From: Saccharopolyspora oryzae
GTDB lineage: Bacteria > Actinomycetota > Actinomycetes > Mycobacteriales > Pseudonocardiaceae
Direction: 5' to 3'
Length of the DNA: 64,000 nt
Assembly: GCF_027853915.1 (NCBI RefSeq)
Contig: NZ_JAQGLA010000008.1
Location: forward strand, 110,471-174,470
Of this stretch, positions 18,037-26,520 are shown piece by piece. The first letter of the stretch is position 1, and every line of letters starts with the position of its first letter. The notes below the pieces were generated by a model that was given only the letters and a program-made list of their open reading frames with translations, had not been told where the DNA came from and ran no database searches. The position numbers and the translations under genes are program-made.

Positions 18037-18492
18037 TCAGCGCGGCACCTTGACGTCTCGCTGTTCCAGGACGACCTTGCGGGCGTCGAGCGGGGCGTCC
18101 AGGCGGACCGCCACCGGCGGGTAGCGCAGGTCCATCGTGCAGATCCCCGGTGGCTCCGGGGTTTCCTCGACCAGGACGAGCTTGACCAGCTGCGGGGTCT
18201 GCTCGGCCACCTCGGCGTGCACCTTGCTGCAGCCGCCTTCCTGACCGGTGGCCACGAGGGCGGTCCCGTCGTCCTGGGTCCAGACCTTCGTCGGGTACCC
18301 CTTGGGCAGCGCCGAAGAGTCCAGCGAGCCCTCGGCGACGGGGGTGCGTTCGTTCTCCGGTTTCGGCTGCACCGGTCCCGGCGGTGCCGGCGGCTGCCCA
18401 CCGAAACCCACTTCATTCGTCGGCTGTTGGGCGCAGGCGGCCAGCGCAAGGAGCAGAGCCCCCGCACCCATTGCGGTGTGTAGGCGTCTCAT
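18037..18492 (-). CDS. Secreted lipoprotein of unknown function
   Basis: A 151-residue lipoprotein. A short basic start and hydrophobic stretch end in the lipobox LAAC with Cys20, so it should be lipid-anchored on the outer face of the membrane. A Pro/Gln-rich linker follows (about 30-50). The mature domain has two further cysteines (GGCSKV and GICTMDL) that could form a disulfide. I do not recognise the domain. The gene is alone, divergent from the YeeE/YedE transporter gene. Confidence 0.75.
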   Translation of the reverse strand: MRRLHTAMGAGALLLALAACAQQPTNEVGFGGQPPAPPGPVQPKPENERTPVAEGSLDSSALPKGYPTKVWTQDDGTALVATGQEGGCSKVHAEVAEQTPQLVKLVLVEETPEPPGICTMDLRYPPVAVRLDAPLDARKVVLEQRDVKVPR

Positions 18493-18641
18493 GCCCTAGA
18501 GACGGAACGGGCCGCGCGGCGGGTTGCGTGGAAATCGCACCGATCCTCAACAGCTTTCCCACAGTCCGGAACTGCTGGTAATCGGTCACCTGGTCGTGGT
18601 TTGGTCGATGCGATCCACTTCCAGCCTTGGAGTGACGAGAA

Positions 18642-19889
18642 ATGTCGACCACTGCCACATCCGCCCCAGAGAGAACTGCGCCCCCGGAAGAACCGCAGGG
18701 AAAACCGCAGTGGGTTCCGCTGACCGTCGGCGTGATCGCAGCTGTGGCCCTGATTGCTGCCGCAGCCGCCGTGGTCGGGGTGAAGTCCGCCGTGCTGGCC
18801 GCGCTCGGGCTCGCCCTCGGACTGACCCTTTTCCACTCCCGGTTCGGGTTCACCTCGGCTTGGCGGCAGCTCGTTTCCGTCGGGCAGACCGAGGGAATCC
18901 GGGCTCACCTGCTGATGCTCGGTGCGGCGTCGATTCTGTTCGCCCCGATCCTGGCCGGCGGGGTGTCGTTCTTCGGCGGCGAGGTGGAAGGAAACGTCTC
19001 ACCGGTCGGTCTCGGCCTGGTCGTCGGCGCGCTGCTGTTCGGCATCGGCATGCAGCTCGGCGGCGCCTGTGCCTCGGGAACTCTGTTCGCCGTCGGCGGC
19101 GGGAACAGCCTGCTGGTCGTCACGCTGTTCTTCTTCATCTGCGGTTCCGTGCTGGGCGCCCTGCACTTTCCACTGTGGACGTCCGATTCGATCACCCTCG
19201 GATCCTTCTCGCTGGCCGAGGACACCGGTCTGGGCTACTTCGGCGCGCTGATCGTGCAGCTGGCGGTGCTGGGTGCGATCGGGTTCGCGGCGACCCGGTG
19301 GGCTCGTCGGCACGACGCTCCCCCGGCTGGTCGCCCGCCGACGTCGCGCGGGCTGTGGCGGGTACTGCGCGGTTCGTGGCCGCTGTGGGTCGGCGCGATC
19401 CTGCTGGCCGCGCTCAACGCGGTCGTGCTGCTGACCCGCGGTTCGCCGTGGGGCATCACCTCGGCATTCGTCCTGTGGGGTTCGAAGGCGCTGCAGGCGG
19501 TCGGCGTCGACGTGGCGAGCTGGCCCTACTGGCAGGGCGAGCGGGCTGCGTCGCTGGCCGGTCCGCTGCTGGCCGACTCCACCTCGGTGCTCGACTTCGG
19601 GATCATGGTCGGCGCACTGGTCGCCTCCGCCGCGTCGGGCGCGTTCGTGCTGGTCAAGCGCCTTCCGGCGAAGGTGGTGCTGGCGGCGGTGATCGGGGGC
19701 CTGCTGATGGGCTACGGGGCGCGCCTGGCCTACGGCTGCAACATCGGCGCCTACTTCTCCGGGATCGCCTCGTTCTCGCTGCACGGCTGGGTCTGGGGAC
19801 TGCTGGCCCTGGCTGGCACCTGGATCGGGCTGAAGCTGCGCCCGCTGTTCGGCCTCGGCGTTCCGAAACCGACCGACTCGGTCTGCTGA
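18642..19889 (+). CDS. YeeE/YedE family sulfur-compound transporter
   Basis: A 415-residue membrane protein with about ten hydrophobic segments. Two signature elements are present: GMQLGGACASGTLFAVGGG in the first half and GYGARLAYGCNIGAYFSG near the end. These are the cysteine-bearing motifs of the TsuA/YeeE thiosulfate uptake family, in which conserved cysteines relay the thiosulfate ion. Substrate assignment to thiosulfate is by family only. No tusA/yeeD partner gene is adjacent; a two-domain rhodanese gene lies 5 kb away. The gene is closed by a strong hairpin. Confidence 0.87.
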   Translation: MSTTATSAPERTAPPEEPQGKPQWVPLTVGVIAAVALIAAAAAVVGVKSAVLAALGLALGLTLFHSRFGFTSAWRQLVSVGQTEGIRAHLLMLGAASILFAPILAGGVSFFGGEVEGNVSPVGLGLVVGALLFGIGMQLGGACASGTLFAVGGGNSLLVVTLFFFICGSVLGALHFPLWTSDSITLGSFSLAEDTGLGYFGALIVQLAVLGAIGFAATRWARRHDAPPAGRPPTSRGLWRVLRGSWPLWVGAILLAALNAVVLLTRGSPWGITSAFVLWGSKALQAVGVDVASWPYWQGERAASLAGPLLADSTSVLDFGIMVGALVASAASGAFVLVKRLPAKVVLAAVIGGLLMGYGARLAYGCNIGAYFSGIASFSLHGWVWGLLALAGTWIGLKLRPLFGLGVPKPTDSVC

Positions 19890-19894
19890 TGCGA

Positions 19895-19924
19895 AGGCGG
19901 GTGGGATCGACGTCCCACCCGCCT
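19895..19924. terminator. Bidirectional hairpin after YeeE/YedE gene
   Basis: A perfect 12-bp stem, AGGCGGGTGGGA (19895-19906) with 19913-19924, closes the loop TCGACG between convergent genes. Confidence 0.85.
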
Positions 19925-19937
19925 CGTCATCTCAAGC

Positions 19938-20849
19938 TCAGGAGTGGACGGACGGCTCGTGCGCGGCCGCGATCCAGTCCCGGATCCACTGCGAGAGCGC
20001 ACCGCCGTTGCGCACCCAGCTGAAGTGACCGAGGTTCTCCGCGCCGGACGTGTCCCGCGTGTAGTGCTTGGACGTGCGCAGCGCGTGCCGCGCCTTGCCC
20101 GCCAGGTGGTCCACTGAGGACTGCGGCGCCAACCGGTCCCCCGCGACGCTGACGGTCAGCAGCGGCATCCGCATCTCGCCCAACGCCGCTTCGTAATCGG
20201 TGGTCGAGCCGTTGAGGCGGTACTTGCTCGTGCGGGCTTGACGTGCCCAGTCCTGCATCAGACCTGCCGCCTGCCGACCGCCGAAGCCGAAGCGGTGGCC
20301 TGGCCAGTAGCCGAGCAGCGTCGAGGCGCTGGCCACGACCTGCGTGCCGATCAGCGTGCGCAGCTTGTAGTAGCCGGGGAAGCTCCGGAACCACACCGAT
20401 CCCGAGGCGATGAGCGCGACGCCCTGCACCCGCCCCTGGTGGCGTGCCGAGTGCAGCATGGCGATCTGGCCGCCGAGGCTGTGCCCGATCAGGAAGCGCG
20501 GCGCCTGCGGCAGCACCGATCCGACCAGGTCGAGGACGCCGTCCAGGTCGTCGATCAAGCTCTGGTAGCTGTAGCGCACGCCGCGGGCCGCCTGCGGTTT
20601 GCTCTCACCTTGGCCGCGCAGGTCGTAGGTCACCACGGTCAGGCCCTGGCGGTGCAAGTCGGCCACGAACGGCCGGTAGTAGCGCGCGGGCACGCCCATG
20701 GCGGGGACGAGCACGACCACCGGGCTGCTCGGGTCGTCCTGCTGGGCCGCGCGCACCTTGATCCGGTGCGGTCCGGCCGAGACCAGGCCGAGCACGACCG
20801 AAGCGGGTGCGTCGGGCTCCGGGATGCCAGCGGCGGTTTCGGTGTCCAC
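19938..20849 (-). CDS. Alpha/beta-hydrolase
   Basis: A 303-residue alpha/beta-hydrolase with the nucleophile elbow GHSLGG (Ser124) and a preceding YDLRGQGES segment. A catalytic Asp is likely in VAGDRLAP and the His in ENLGHFSW. The fold suits an esterase or lipase of the serine aminopeptidase-like type. No signal peptide is seen; the substrate is unknown. The GTG start is followed by a short Pro/Ala-rich N-terminus. Confidence 0.85.
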   Translation of the reverse strand: MDTETAAGIPEPDAPASVVLGLVSAGPHRIKVRAAQQDDPSSPVVVLVPAMGVPARYYRPFVADLHRQGLTVVTYDLRGQGESKPQAARGVRYSYQSLIDDLDGVLDLVGSVLPQAPRFLIGHSLGGQIAMLHSARHQGRVQGVALIASGSVWFRSFPGYYKLRTLIGTQVVASASTLLGYWPGHRFGFGGRQAAGLMQDWARQARTSKYRLNGSTTDYEAALGEMRMPLLTVSVAGDRLAPQSSVDHLAGKARHALRTSKHYTRDTSGAENLGHFSWVRNGGALSQWIRDWIAAAHEPSVHS

Positions 20850-20890
20850 GAGGCACAGATTAACGGAACGCTCGCGTCTCGGACAGGGCG

Positions 20891-23575
20891 TCAGCGGAGC
20901 CGCCGCGGCCCGGTGTCCAGCACCGCGGGCGACTCCCCGATGGCGACCTTGGCCCCGGTGACCACAGCACCCGCCGGCGAAGCCAGCACCGGGCGCAACG
21001 CCAGCTCCCGCACCTCCGGCAGGTCTTCGGCCAGCGTCGCCACCCGCAGCACCAGGTCCTCCAGCGCCGCGAGATCAGCGGGCTCGCTGCCCCGGTAACC
21101 CGCCAGCAGCGGCGCCGCCCGCGGCGCGCGGACCAGCGCCGAAACGTCCACATCGGACAGCGGGAGCGCGCGGTACGCCTTGTCGCCGAGCAGTTCGCTG
21201 GCCACCCCGGAAAGCCCGAAGGACACCAGCGTGCCGAACGACGGGTCGTCCATCAGGTCGATCACGCACGAAGTTCCGCGCACCGCCATCCGCTGCACGT
21301 AGACCTCGTCCATCCCGGACACCCCGTGGATGTCGGCGTAGGCCGCGCGCACCGCATCAGCGCTACCGAGGTCGAGCCGGACTCCCACGAGGTCGTTGCG
21401 GTGGCGGAGCTGATCGTCGACCGTCTTCAGCGCGACCGGGTATCCGAGCTCCTCTGCCGCGGCCACAGCTGCGTCCACGCTGCTCACCCGGCGGAACGGC
21501 ACCACGTCGATGCCGTAGCAGGCGAGCAGGCTCAGCACGCGCTTGTCCTCGAGCGTGGTGACACCGGCCGCCAGCCAACCCTCGACCAGCGTCCGCGCCC
21601 GCTCGGCGTCGACGTCCGGGGGCCGCACGAAATGGCCCTGCGGCGCGGCGCGCCACTGCGCGTAGCGGGTCACCCTGGCCAGGGCCAGCACCGAGCGCTC
21701 CGGGCTCGGGTACGACGGGACGGACCCCTTGCCCGCAATGCCGTCCGCACCCGGCACCACCAGCTCGTCCGGCACGCCTTCGGCGGCCAGGAAGGTCGTC
21801 ACCACCGGCTTGGACCGCGCGACGTCGGCCTCCTGCAACGCCTCCCGCATGGCCCGCGCGTAAGCGGTCCCGGGAACCGCTACCGGCGGCGCGAACACTG
21901 TCACCAGCGCATCGACGTCCTCGCGCAGAGCGGCGTCGCGCACTGCGGCGGCGAAGTCCTCCGGCCCCGCCGACGCGCCCACGTCGACGGGATCGCCGGC
22001 CAGCTGCAGCCCCTGGGCCTGGGCCACGTCCGCTGCGAGCATGCCCAGCGCCGAGGAGTTGCCGACGATCGCAACGCGATCGCCCTGCGGCAGCGGCTGG
22101 TGCGCCAGCAGCAGCGCGGTGTCGAACATCTGCGCCACCGACTCCACGCGGATGACACCGGACTGCTCGAACAGCGCCTGCACGCTGGTCTCGTCCACCT
22201 GCACCGAGGTCGCCGCCAACCCCGGGCGCACCGCGTTGCGCCCCGACTTGACCACCACGATCGGCTTGCTGCGGGCCAACCGGCGCGCCAGCCGGCCGAA
22301 CTTGCGCGGGTTGCCGAACGACTCCAGGTAGAGCAGCACCACGTCGGTGGCCGGGTCGGTCTGCCAGTACTGCAGCAGGTCGTTGCCGGATACGTCGGCG
22401 CGGTTGCCCGCCGAGACGAACGTCGACAGCCCCAGCCCGCGCTCGGTCGCGGTGGCCAGGATCGCCACCCCGAGCGCACCGGACTGGCAGAAGAACCCGG
22501 TCCGCCCGCGGCCGGGCAGCTGCGGGGCCAAGCTCGCGTTCAGCCTCAGGTCCGGGGCGGTGTTGACCACGCCCAGCGCGTTCGGACCGACCACCCGCAT
22601 GCCGTGCACGCGGGCCTCGCGGACCATCGCGCGCTCGACCTCGCGCCCGGCCGGACCGCTCTCGCTGAACCCGGAGCTGACGATGACCAGGGTCTTGACC
22701 CCTTTGGCCAGGCAGTCGTCGAGCACCTCGGTCACGCCGGCGGCCGGGATCGCCACCACGGCCAGGTCCACCTCGTCCGGGATGTCGAGCACCGAGGCGT
22801 AGGCGCGCACGCCCCGTACCGAGCGGTGCTCCGGGTTGACCGGGTACACCGGCCCGGAGAAGTCCGCGGTGAGCAGGTTCGTCAGGACCGCGTGGCCGAT
22901 CTTGCGGTGGTCGGTGGAAGCCCCGATCACCGCCACCGACCGCGGTCGCAGCAGGTTGTGCACGCTGCGCGCCTCGGCGGCCTGCTCCCGGGCGCGGGCC
23001 ACCGCGACCGACTCCTCGGTGAGGTCGATGTCGAACTCCAGGTGCACGACGCCTTCCTCCATCGCGCGGCTCACCTGGTACCCGGCGTCGCGGAACACCC
23101 GCACCATCGTCGAGTTCTCCGCCAGCACCTCGGCCACGAAGCGCTGCAACCCCCGCTCCCGAGCGGCGGCCGCGAGGTGCTCCAGCAGGATCGACCCGAG
23201 ACCGCGCCCCTGGTGCGAGTCCTCCACCACGAACGCGACCTCGGCCGACCGCTGCTCGCCCAGCCGGTCGAAGCGGCCCACCGCGACGATGTCGTCCCCG
23301 AGCAGCGCGACCAGCGCGACCCGGTTGACGTAGTCGACGTGGGTGAAGCGCTCCACGTCGCGCTGGGGCATCCGCGGGTAGGGGCCGAAGTAGCGGTAGT
23401 AGCGGGTCCGGTCGCTGAGCCGCCCGTGGAAGGCGATCAGCTTCTCGGCGTCCGCGCCGGTGATCGGCCGGATGTGCACCGTGCCACCGTCGGAGAGCAC
23501 CACGTCGGCTTCCCACTGCCGCGGGTACTCCACTTCCTCCGGGGCCTTCTCCTGCCCCTGAACCGTTCCGTCCAC
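20891..23575 (-). CDS. GNAT plus ADP-forming acyl-CoA synthetase-like protein (Pat-type lysine acetyltransferase)
   Basis: An 894-residue fusion. Residues about 25-185 form a GNAT domain with acetyl-CoA motif DSHQGRGLGS. About 205-650 are the CoA-binding and ligase domains of NDP-forming acetyl-CoA synthetases (VAVIGAS, GPNALGVVN, FCQSGALG). About 680-894 are the ATP-grasp domain. At the place where active synthetases carry the phosphohistidine SHTG after KSGR, this protein has AATSVQV, so the synthetase activity is probably lost, as in enterobacterial Pat. The likely role is acetyl-CoA-dependent acetylation of protein lysines, such as acetyl-CoA synthetase. The GTG start has GAGGAG overlapping the end of the AcuC gene, 10 bases away. 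Confidence 0.85.
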   Translation of the reverse strand: MDGTVQGQEKAPEEVEYPRQWEADVVLSDGGTVHIRPITGADAEKLIAFHGRLSDRTRYYRYFGPYPRMPQRDVERFTHVDYVNRVALVALLGDDIVAVGRFDRLGEQRSAEVAFVVEDSHQGRGLGSILLEHLAAAARERGLQRFVAEVLAENSTMVRVFRDAGYQVSRAMEEGVVHLEFDIDLTEESVAVARAREQAAEARSVHNLLRPRSVAVIGASTDHRKIGHAVLTNLLTADFSGPVYPVNPEHRSVRGVRAYASVLDIPDEVDLAVVAIPAAGVTEVLDDCLAKGVKTLVIVSSGFSESGPAGREVERAMVREARVHGMRVVGPNALGVVNTAPDLRLNASLAPQLPGRGRTGFFCQSGALGVAILATATERGLGLSTFVSAGNRADVSGNDLLQYWQTDPATDVVLLYLESFGNPRKFGRLARRLARSKPIVVVKSGRNAVRPGLAATSVQVDETSVQALFEQSGVIRVESVAQMFDTALLLAHQPLPQGDRVAIVGNSSALGMLAADVAQAQGLQLAGDPVDVGASAGPEDFAAAVRDAALREDVDALVTVFAPPVAVPGTAYARAMREALQEADVARSKPVVTTFLAAEGVPDELVVPGADGIAGKGSVPSYPSPERSVLALARVTRYAQWRAAPQGHFVRPPDVDAERARTLVEGWLAAGVTTLEDKRVLSLLACYGIDVVPFRRVSSVDAAVAAAEELGYPVALKTVDDQLRHRNDLVGVRLDLGSADAVRAAYADIHGVSGMDEVYVQRMAVRGTSCVIDLMDDPSFGTLVSFGLSGVASELLGDKAYRALPLSDVDVSALVRAPRAAPLLAGYRGSEPADLAALEDLVLRVATLAEDLPEVRELALRPVLASPAGAVVTGAKVAIGESPAVLDTGPRRLR

Positions 23576-23585
23576 TTCGGACTCC

Positions 23586-24761
23586 TCAGTCGCGGCTGTC
23601 GACCGGGTCGAGACCGTGCAACGGAAACACCGCGTGCCGGGTGTCGCGAATCGCGGTGTCCACCGAGGACGCGGTCACCCCCGTCCAGCGCTCGAACGAC
23701 GGGTCGGCCCCATCGGTCATCGACGTCGGCAGCGGCACGTTCTCGGAGACCCGCACCGCATGCGCCATCCAATCCTCCGGGATGGTCGTCTCCGGCGCGA
23801 CGTCCCGGTCCAACAAGGTGGCCAGCAGGTGCGTCCAGGCGCGCGGCACCACGCGGAACAGCGAGTACCCGCCACCGCCCAGCGCCAGCCACTTGCCACC
23901 GGCGCAGCTGTCGGCCAGCTCCCGCAGGTCCTGGTAGGTGGCGCGCTGCCCGTCCACGCTCTTCGACAGGTCGGCCAGCGGATCGTCGCGGTGCGCGTCG
24001 GCCCCGCACTGCGTCACCAGCACCTGGGGCTGGAACGCGGACAGCACCGAGGGCACCACCGCGTGGAACGCGCGACGCCAGTCCGCGTCCCCGGTCCCCG
24101 GGGGTAGCGGGATGTTCACCGCCGTGCCGTCCGCCGCACCGCTGCCGATCTCCGTGCTGAACCCGGTTCCCGGCCACAACGTGAGCGGGTGCTGGTGCAG
24201 GGAGATGGTCATCACCCGCGGGTCGTCGTAGAACGCCGCCTGCACGCCGTCGCCGTGGTGCACGTCGACGTCGAGGTAGGCGATGCGCTCCACGCCCTGC
24301 TCGAGCATCCACGCGATGGCCACCGAGCAATCGTTGTAGATGCAGAACCCCGCCGCATGGTCGGCCATCGCGTGGTGCAGCCCGCCCGCGATGTTGAACG
24401 CCCGGTCCACCTTGCCCGACACGATCTGCTCCGCGGCCCGGATCGAGGCGCCCGAGATCAGCGCCGCGGCCTCGTGCATCCGATCGAAGATCGGGTTGTC
24501 CTCCGTGCCGAGCCCGTGGCCGACCTCCCAGCCCGCCATCGGCGCGGCGCGCACGGCCTCGATGTACTCCCGGGTGTGCACCCGCAGCAGGTCTTCCTCG
24601 GTCGCCGGTTCCGGCTCGAGCACCTCGACGCCGTCGAGGACTCCGAGCGACCTCGCCAACCGCATGGTCAGGTCCAACCTGATCGGATGCAGCGGGTGGT
24701 GCCCGCCGAGGTCGTAGTCGAGCAGCGACTCGTCCCACACCACTGCGCACTGAGAACCCAT
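23586..24761 (-). CDS. acuC: Acetoin utilisation protein AcuC (class I histone-deacetylase fold)
   Basis: A 391-residue zinc-dependent deacylase of the HDAC/AcuC family. The metal and catalytic motifs are clear: GGLHHAMADHAAGFCIYND with the paired histidines, YLDVDVHHGDGVQ with metal-binding Asp/His, and GGGGYSLFRV with the tail glycine loop. It removes acyl groups from protein lysines, known in Bacillus to reactivate acetyl-CoA synthetase. It is upstream of, and probably co-translated with, the Pat-like gene, so writer and eraser of lysine acetylation share an operon here. Confidence 0.92.
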   Translation of the reverse strand: MGSQCAVVWDESLLDYDLGGHHPLHPIRLDLTMRLARSLGVLDGVEVLEPEPATEEDLLRVHTREYIEAVRAAPMAGWEVGHGLGTEDNPIFDRMHEAAALISGASIRAAEQIVSGKVDRAFNIAGGLHHAMADHAAGFCIYNDCSVAIAWMLEQGVERIAYLDVDVHHGDGVQAAFYDDPRVMTISLHQHPLTLWPGTGFSTEIGSGAADGTAVNIPLPPGTGDADWRRAFHAVVPSVLSAFQPQVLVTQCGADAHRDDPLADLSKSVDGQRATYQDLRELADSCAGGKWLALGGGGYSLFRVVPRAWTHLLATLLDRDVAPETTIPEDWMAHAVRVSENVPLPTSMTDGADPSFERWTGVTASSVDTAIRDTRHAVFPLHGLDPVDSRD

Positions 24762-24848
24762 GGCCCGGACGCTACCCGCCCTGTGTCCGCCAACACAGTG
24801 TTCCAGGACACTGCGCTGCGCTTGATCGAGCTGGGCCGGATCGTTCGG

Positions 24849-25700
24849 TCAGCCCGCCTCCTCTCCGGTCGCGGCCGGGCGGTCCGGGTCTGCCGACCAG
24901 TTCGACCACGAGCCCGCGTACAGCGCGGCCGGGTGCTGCGGATCGGTCACTCCGGCGTGCTCCAGAGCGAGCAGCACCGAGCAGGCCGTCACGCCCGAAC
25001 CGCAGTACGCACCGACCGCCCCGCCCGTGCCGACGCCGAGCGCGGTGAAGTGAGCCGCCAGCTCCTCCGGGGAACGCCATTTCCCGGTGTCGTCCACGTG
25101 CGCGGCGAACGGTGCGTTCAGAGCGCCCGGAACGTGCCCGGCCCGCGGATCCATCGGCTCGACATCACCGCGGTAGCGCTCCGGTGCGCGCGCGTCCAGC
25201 AGCGTTCCCTCGCGGGCGAGCTGCGCTGCGCCGTCGGCGTCCACCACCGGCATCGAGCCGGGCTGGACCCGGAACCCGCCTTCGGCCGGCTGCGGCTGCT
25301 CGGTCGTGGTCGGCCGTCCCTCCGCGGTCCACGCCGCATACCCGCCGTCGAGCACCGCCACCTCCCGATGTCCGGCCCAGCGCAGCAACCACCAAGCGCG
25401 GGCAGCGGCGGAACCGTTGTCGGCGTCGTAGACGACCACCGGCCGGTCCGCGTCCACCCCGGCCCGCCGCAGGACGGCTTCGAAGTCGCCGGGTTCCGGC
25501 AGCGGGTGGCGGCCCGCCGGACCGGGTTCCGAGGCCAGTTCGGCGTCCAGATCGACGAACACCGCGCCCGGCAGGTGGCCCGCTTCATAGGCGTCCCGGC
25601 CGGGTGGTCCGAGCAACGACCAACGGACGTCGAGCAGGGTCGGGGGTGCCTGCTCCGCCAACGCGGCCATGAGATCATCGGTACTGATCAAAGGATCCAT
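24849..25700 (-). CDS. sseA: Thiosulfate/3-mercaptopyruvate sulfurtransferase (two rhodanese domains)
   Basis: A 283-residue tandem rhodanese. The first domain (about 8-135) is structural, with LLDVRW and VVVYDADN but no catalytic cysteine. The second (about 155-280) has the active loop AYCGSGVTA, whose CGSGVTA form is typical of 3-mercaptopyruvate sulfurtransferases rather than the CRKGVT of thiosulfate enzymes. It moves sulfane sulfur from a donor to thiol acceptors. The ATG at 25700 is divergent from ideR. Confidence 0.9.
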   Translation of the reverse strand: MDPLISTDDLMAALAEQAPPTLLDVRWSLLGPPGRDAYEAGHLPGAVFVDLDAELASEPGPAGRHPLPEPGDFEAVLRRAGVDADRPVVVYDADNGSAAARAWWLLRWAGHREVAVLDGGYAAWTAEGRPTTTEQPQPAEGGFRVQPGSMPVVDADGAAQLAREGTLLDARAPERYRGDVEPMDPRAGHVPGALNAPFAAHVDDTGKWRSPEELAAHFTALGVGTGGAVGAYCGSGVTACSVLLALEHAGVTDPQHPAALYAGSWSNWSADPDRPAATGEEAG

Positions 25701-25766
25701 CTGGACGGCCTTTCGTAGCCCGGCGACGAGGTCGGTCGAAAATCCTGGCAGTCAACTCCCCGACCG

Positions 25767-25796
25767 CTGACTGCTGTCGCCCGGGGCGACTAGCAT
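25767..25796 (+). promoter_or_regulatory. Possible housekeeping promoter of ideR
   Basis: A -35-like CTGACT (25767-25772) and a -10-like TAGCAT (25791-25796) are 18 bases apart. The start codon at 25825 is about 22 bases past the predicted transcription start. Confidence 0.45.
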
Positions 25797-25824
25797 CGTG
25801 GTTGGGACTGAATGGGGAGCCGAC

Positions 25825-26520
25825 GTGAACGATCTCATCGATACCACTGAGATGTACCTGCGCACCATCTACGACCTCGAAGAAGAGGGCGTTGTTCCAC
25901 TCCGGGCACGGATCGCCGAGCGGTTGGAGCAGAGCGGCCCCACGGTGAGCCAGACGGTGGCCCGCATGGAGCGCGACGGGCTGCTGACCGTTGCCGAAGA
26001 CCGGCACCTCGAGCTCACCAAGACCGGCCGCGCGCGCGCCGTCAGCGTGATGCGCAAGCACCGCCTCGCCGAGCGGCTCCTCGTCGACGTGATCGGTCTC
26101 GAGTGGGAGCACGTGCACAACGAAGCGTGCCGCTGGGAGCACGTGATGAGCGAGGCCGTCGAGCGCAAGCTCGTCAAGCTGCTCGGCCGTCCCACCACGT
26201 CCCCCTACGGCAACCCGATCCCCGGCCTCGACGAGCTCGGCGTGGACGACACCGAGACCTCGGCCGAAGGTGACCTGCAGCGGGTCGACGAGATCGCCCG
26301 CAACGGCGGTGGGCGGGCGGTCATCCGCCGCATCGCCGAGCACGTCCAGCTCGACCCCGACCTGATGACCGAGTTGAAGGACGTCGGCGTCGTGCCGGGC
26401 AACGAGGTCGAGATCATGTCGGTCATCGGGCCGAACAAGCCGATCGAGGTGCGGGGCGACAACGGCACCACCGAGCTGACCACCGGCATCGCGCACGCGG
26501 TCATGGTGCACGCCAAGTGA
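25825..26520 (+). CDS. ideR: Iron-dependent repressor IdeR/DtxR
   Basis: A 231-residue DtxR-family regulator. The N-terminal winged helix (about 1-70) includes RIAERLEQSGPTVSQTVARMERDGLL. Dimerisation and metal-binding regions carry the expected residues (HRLAERLL, CRWEHVMS with Cys, Glu and His). The C-terminal SH3-like domain ends TTGIAHAVMVHAK. It represses iron-uptake genes when Fe(II)-loaded. The start is GTG 25825, preceded by GGGGAG; earlier codons are in frame but unlikely. The stop overlaps the galK start by four bases (GTGA), so galK translation is coupled to ideR. Confidence 0.93.
   Translation: MNDLIDTTEMYLRTIYDLEEEGVVPLRARIAERLEQSGPTVSQTVARMERDGLLTVAEDRHLELTKTGRARAVSVMRKHRLAERLLVDVIGLEWEHVHNEACRWEHVMSEAVERKLVKLLGRPTTSPYGNPIPGLDELGVDDTETSAEGDLQRVDEIARNGGGRAVIRRIAEHVQLDPDLMTELKDVGVVPGNEVEIMSVIGPNKPIEVRGDNGTTELTTGIAHAVMVHAK

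Noticed and set aside
21326..24160. Plus-strand frame of 944 codons opposite the Pat-like and acuC genes
   Set aside because: It is a shadow of the minus-strand genes, with low-complexity His/Arg/Val composition.
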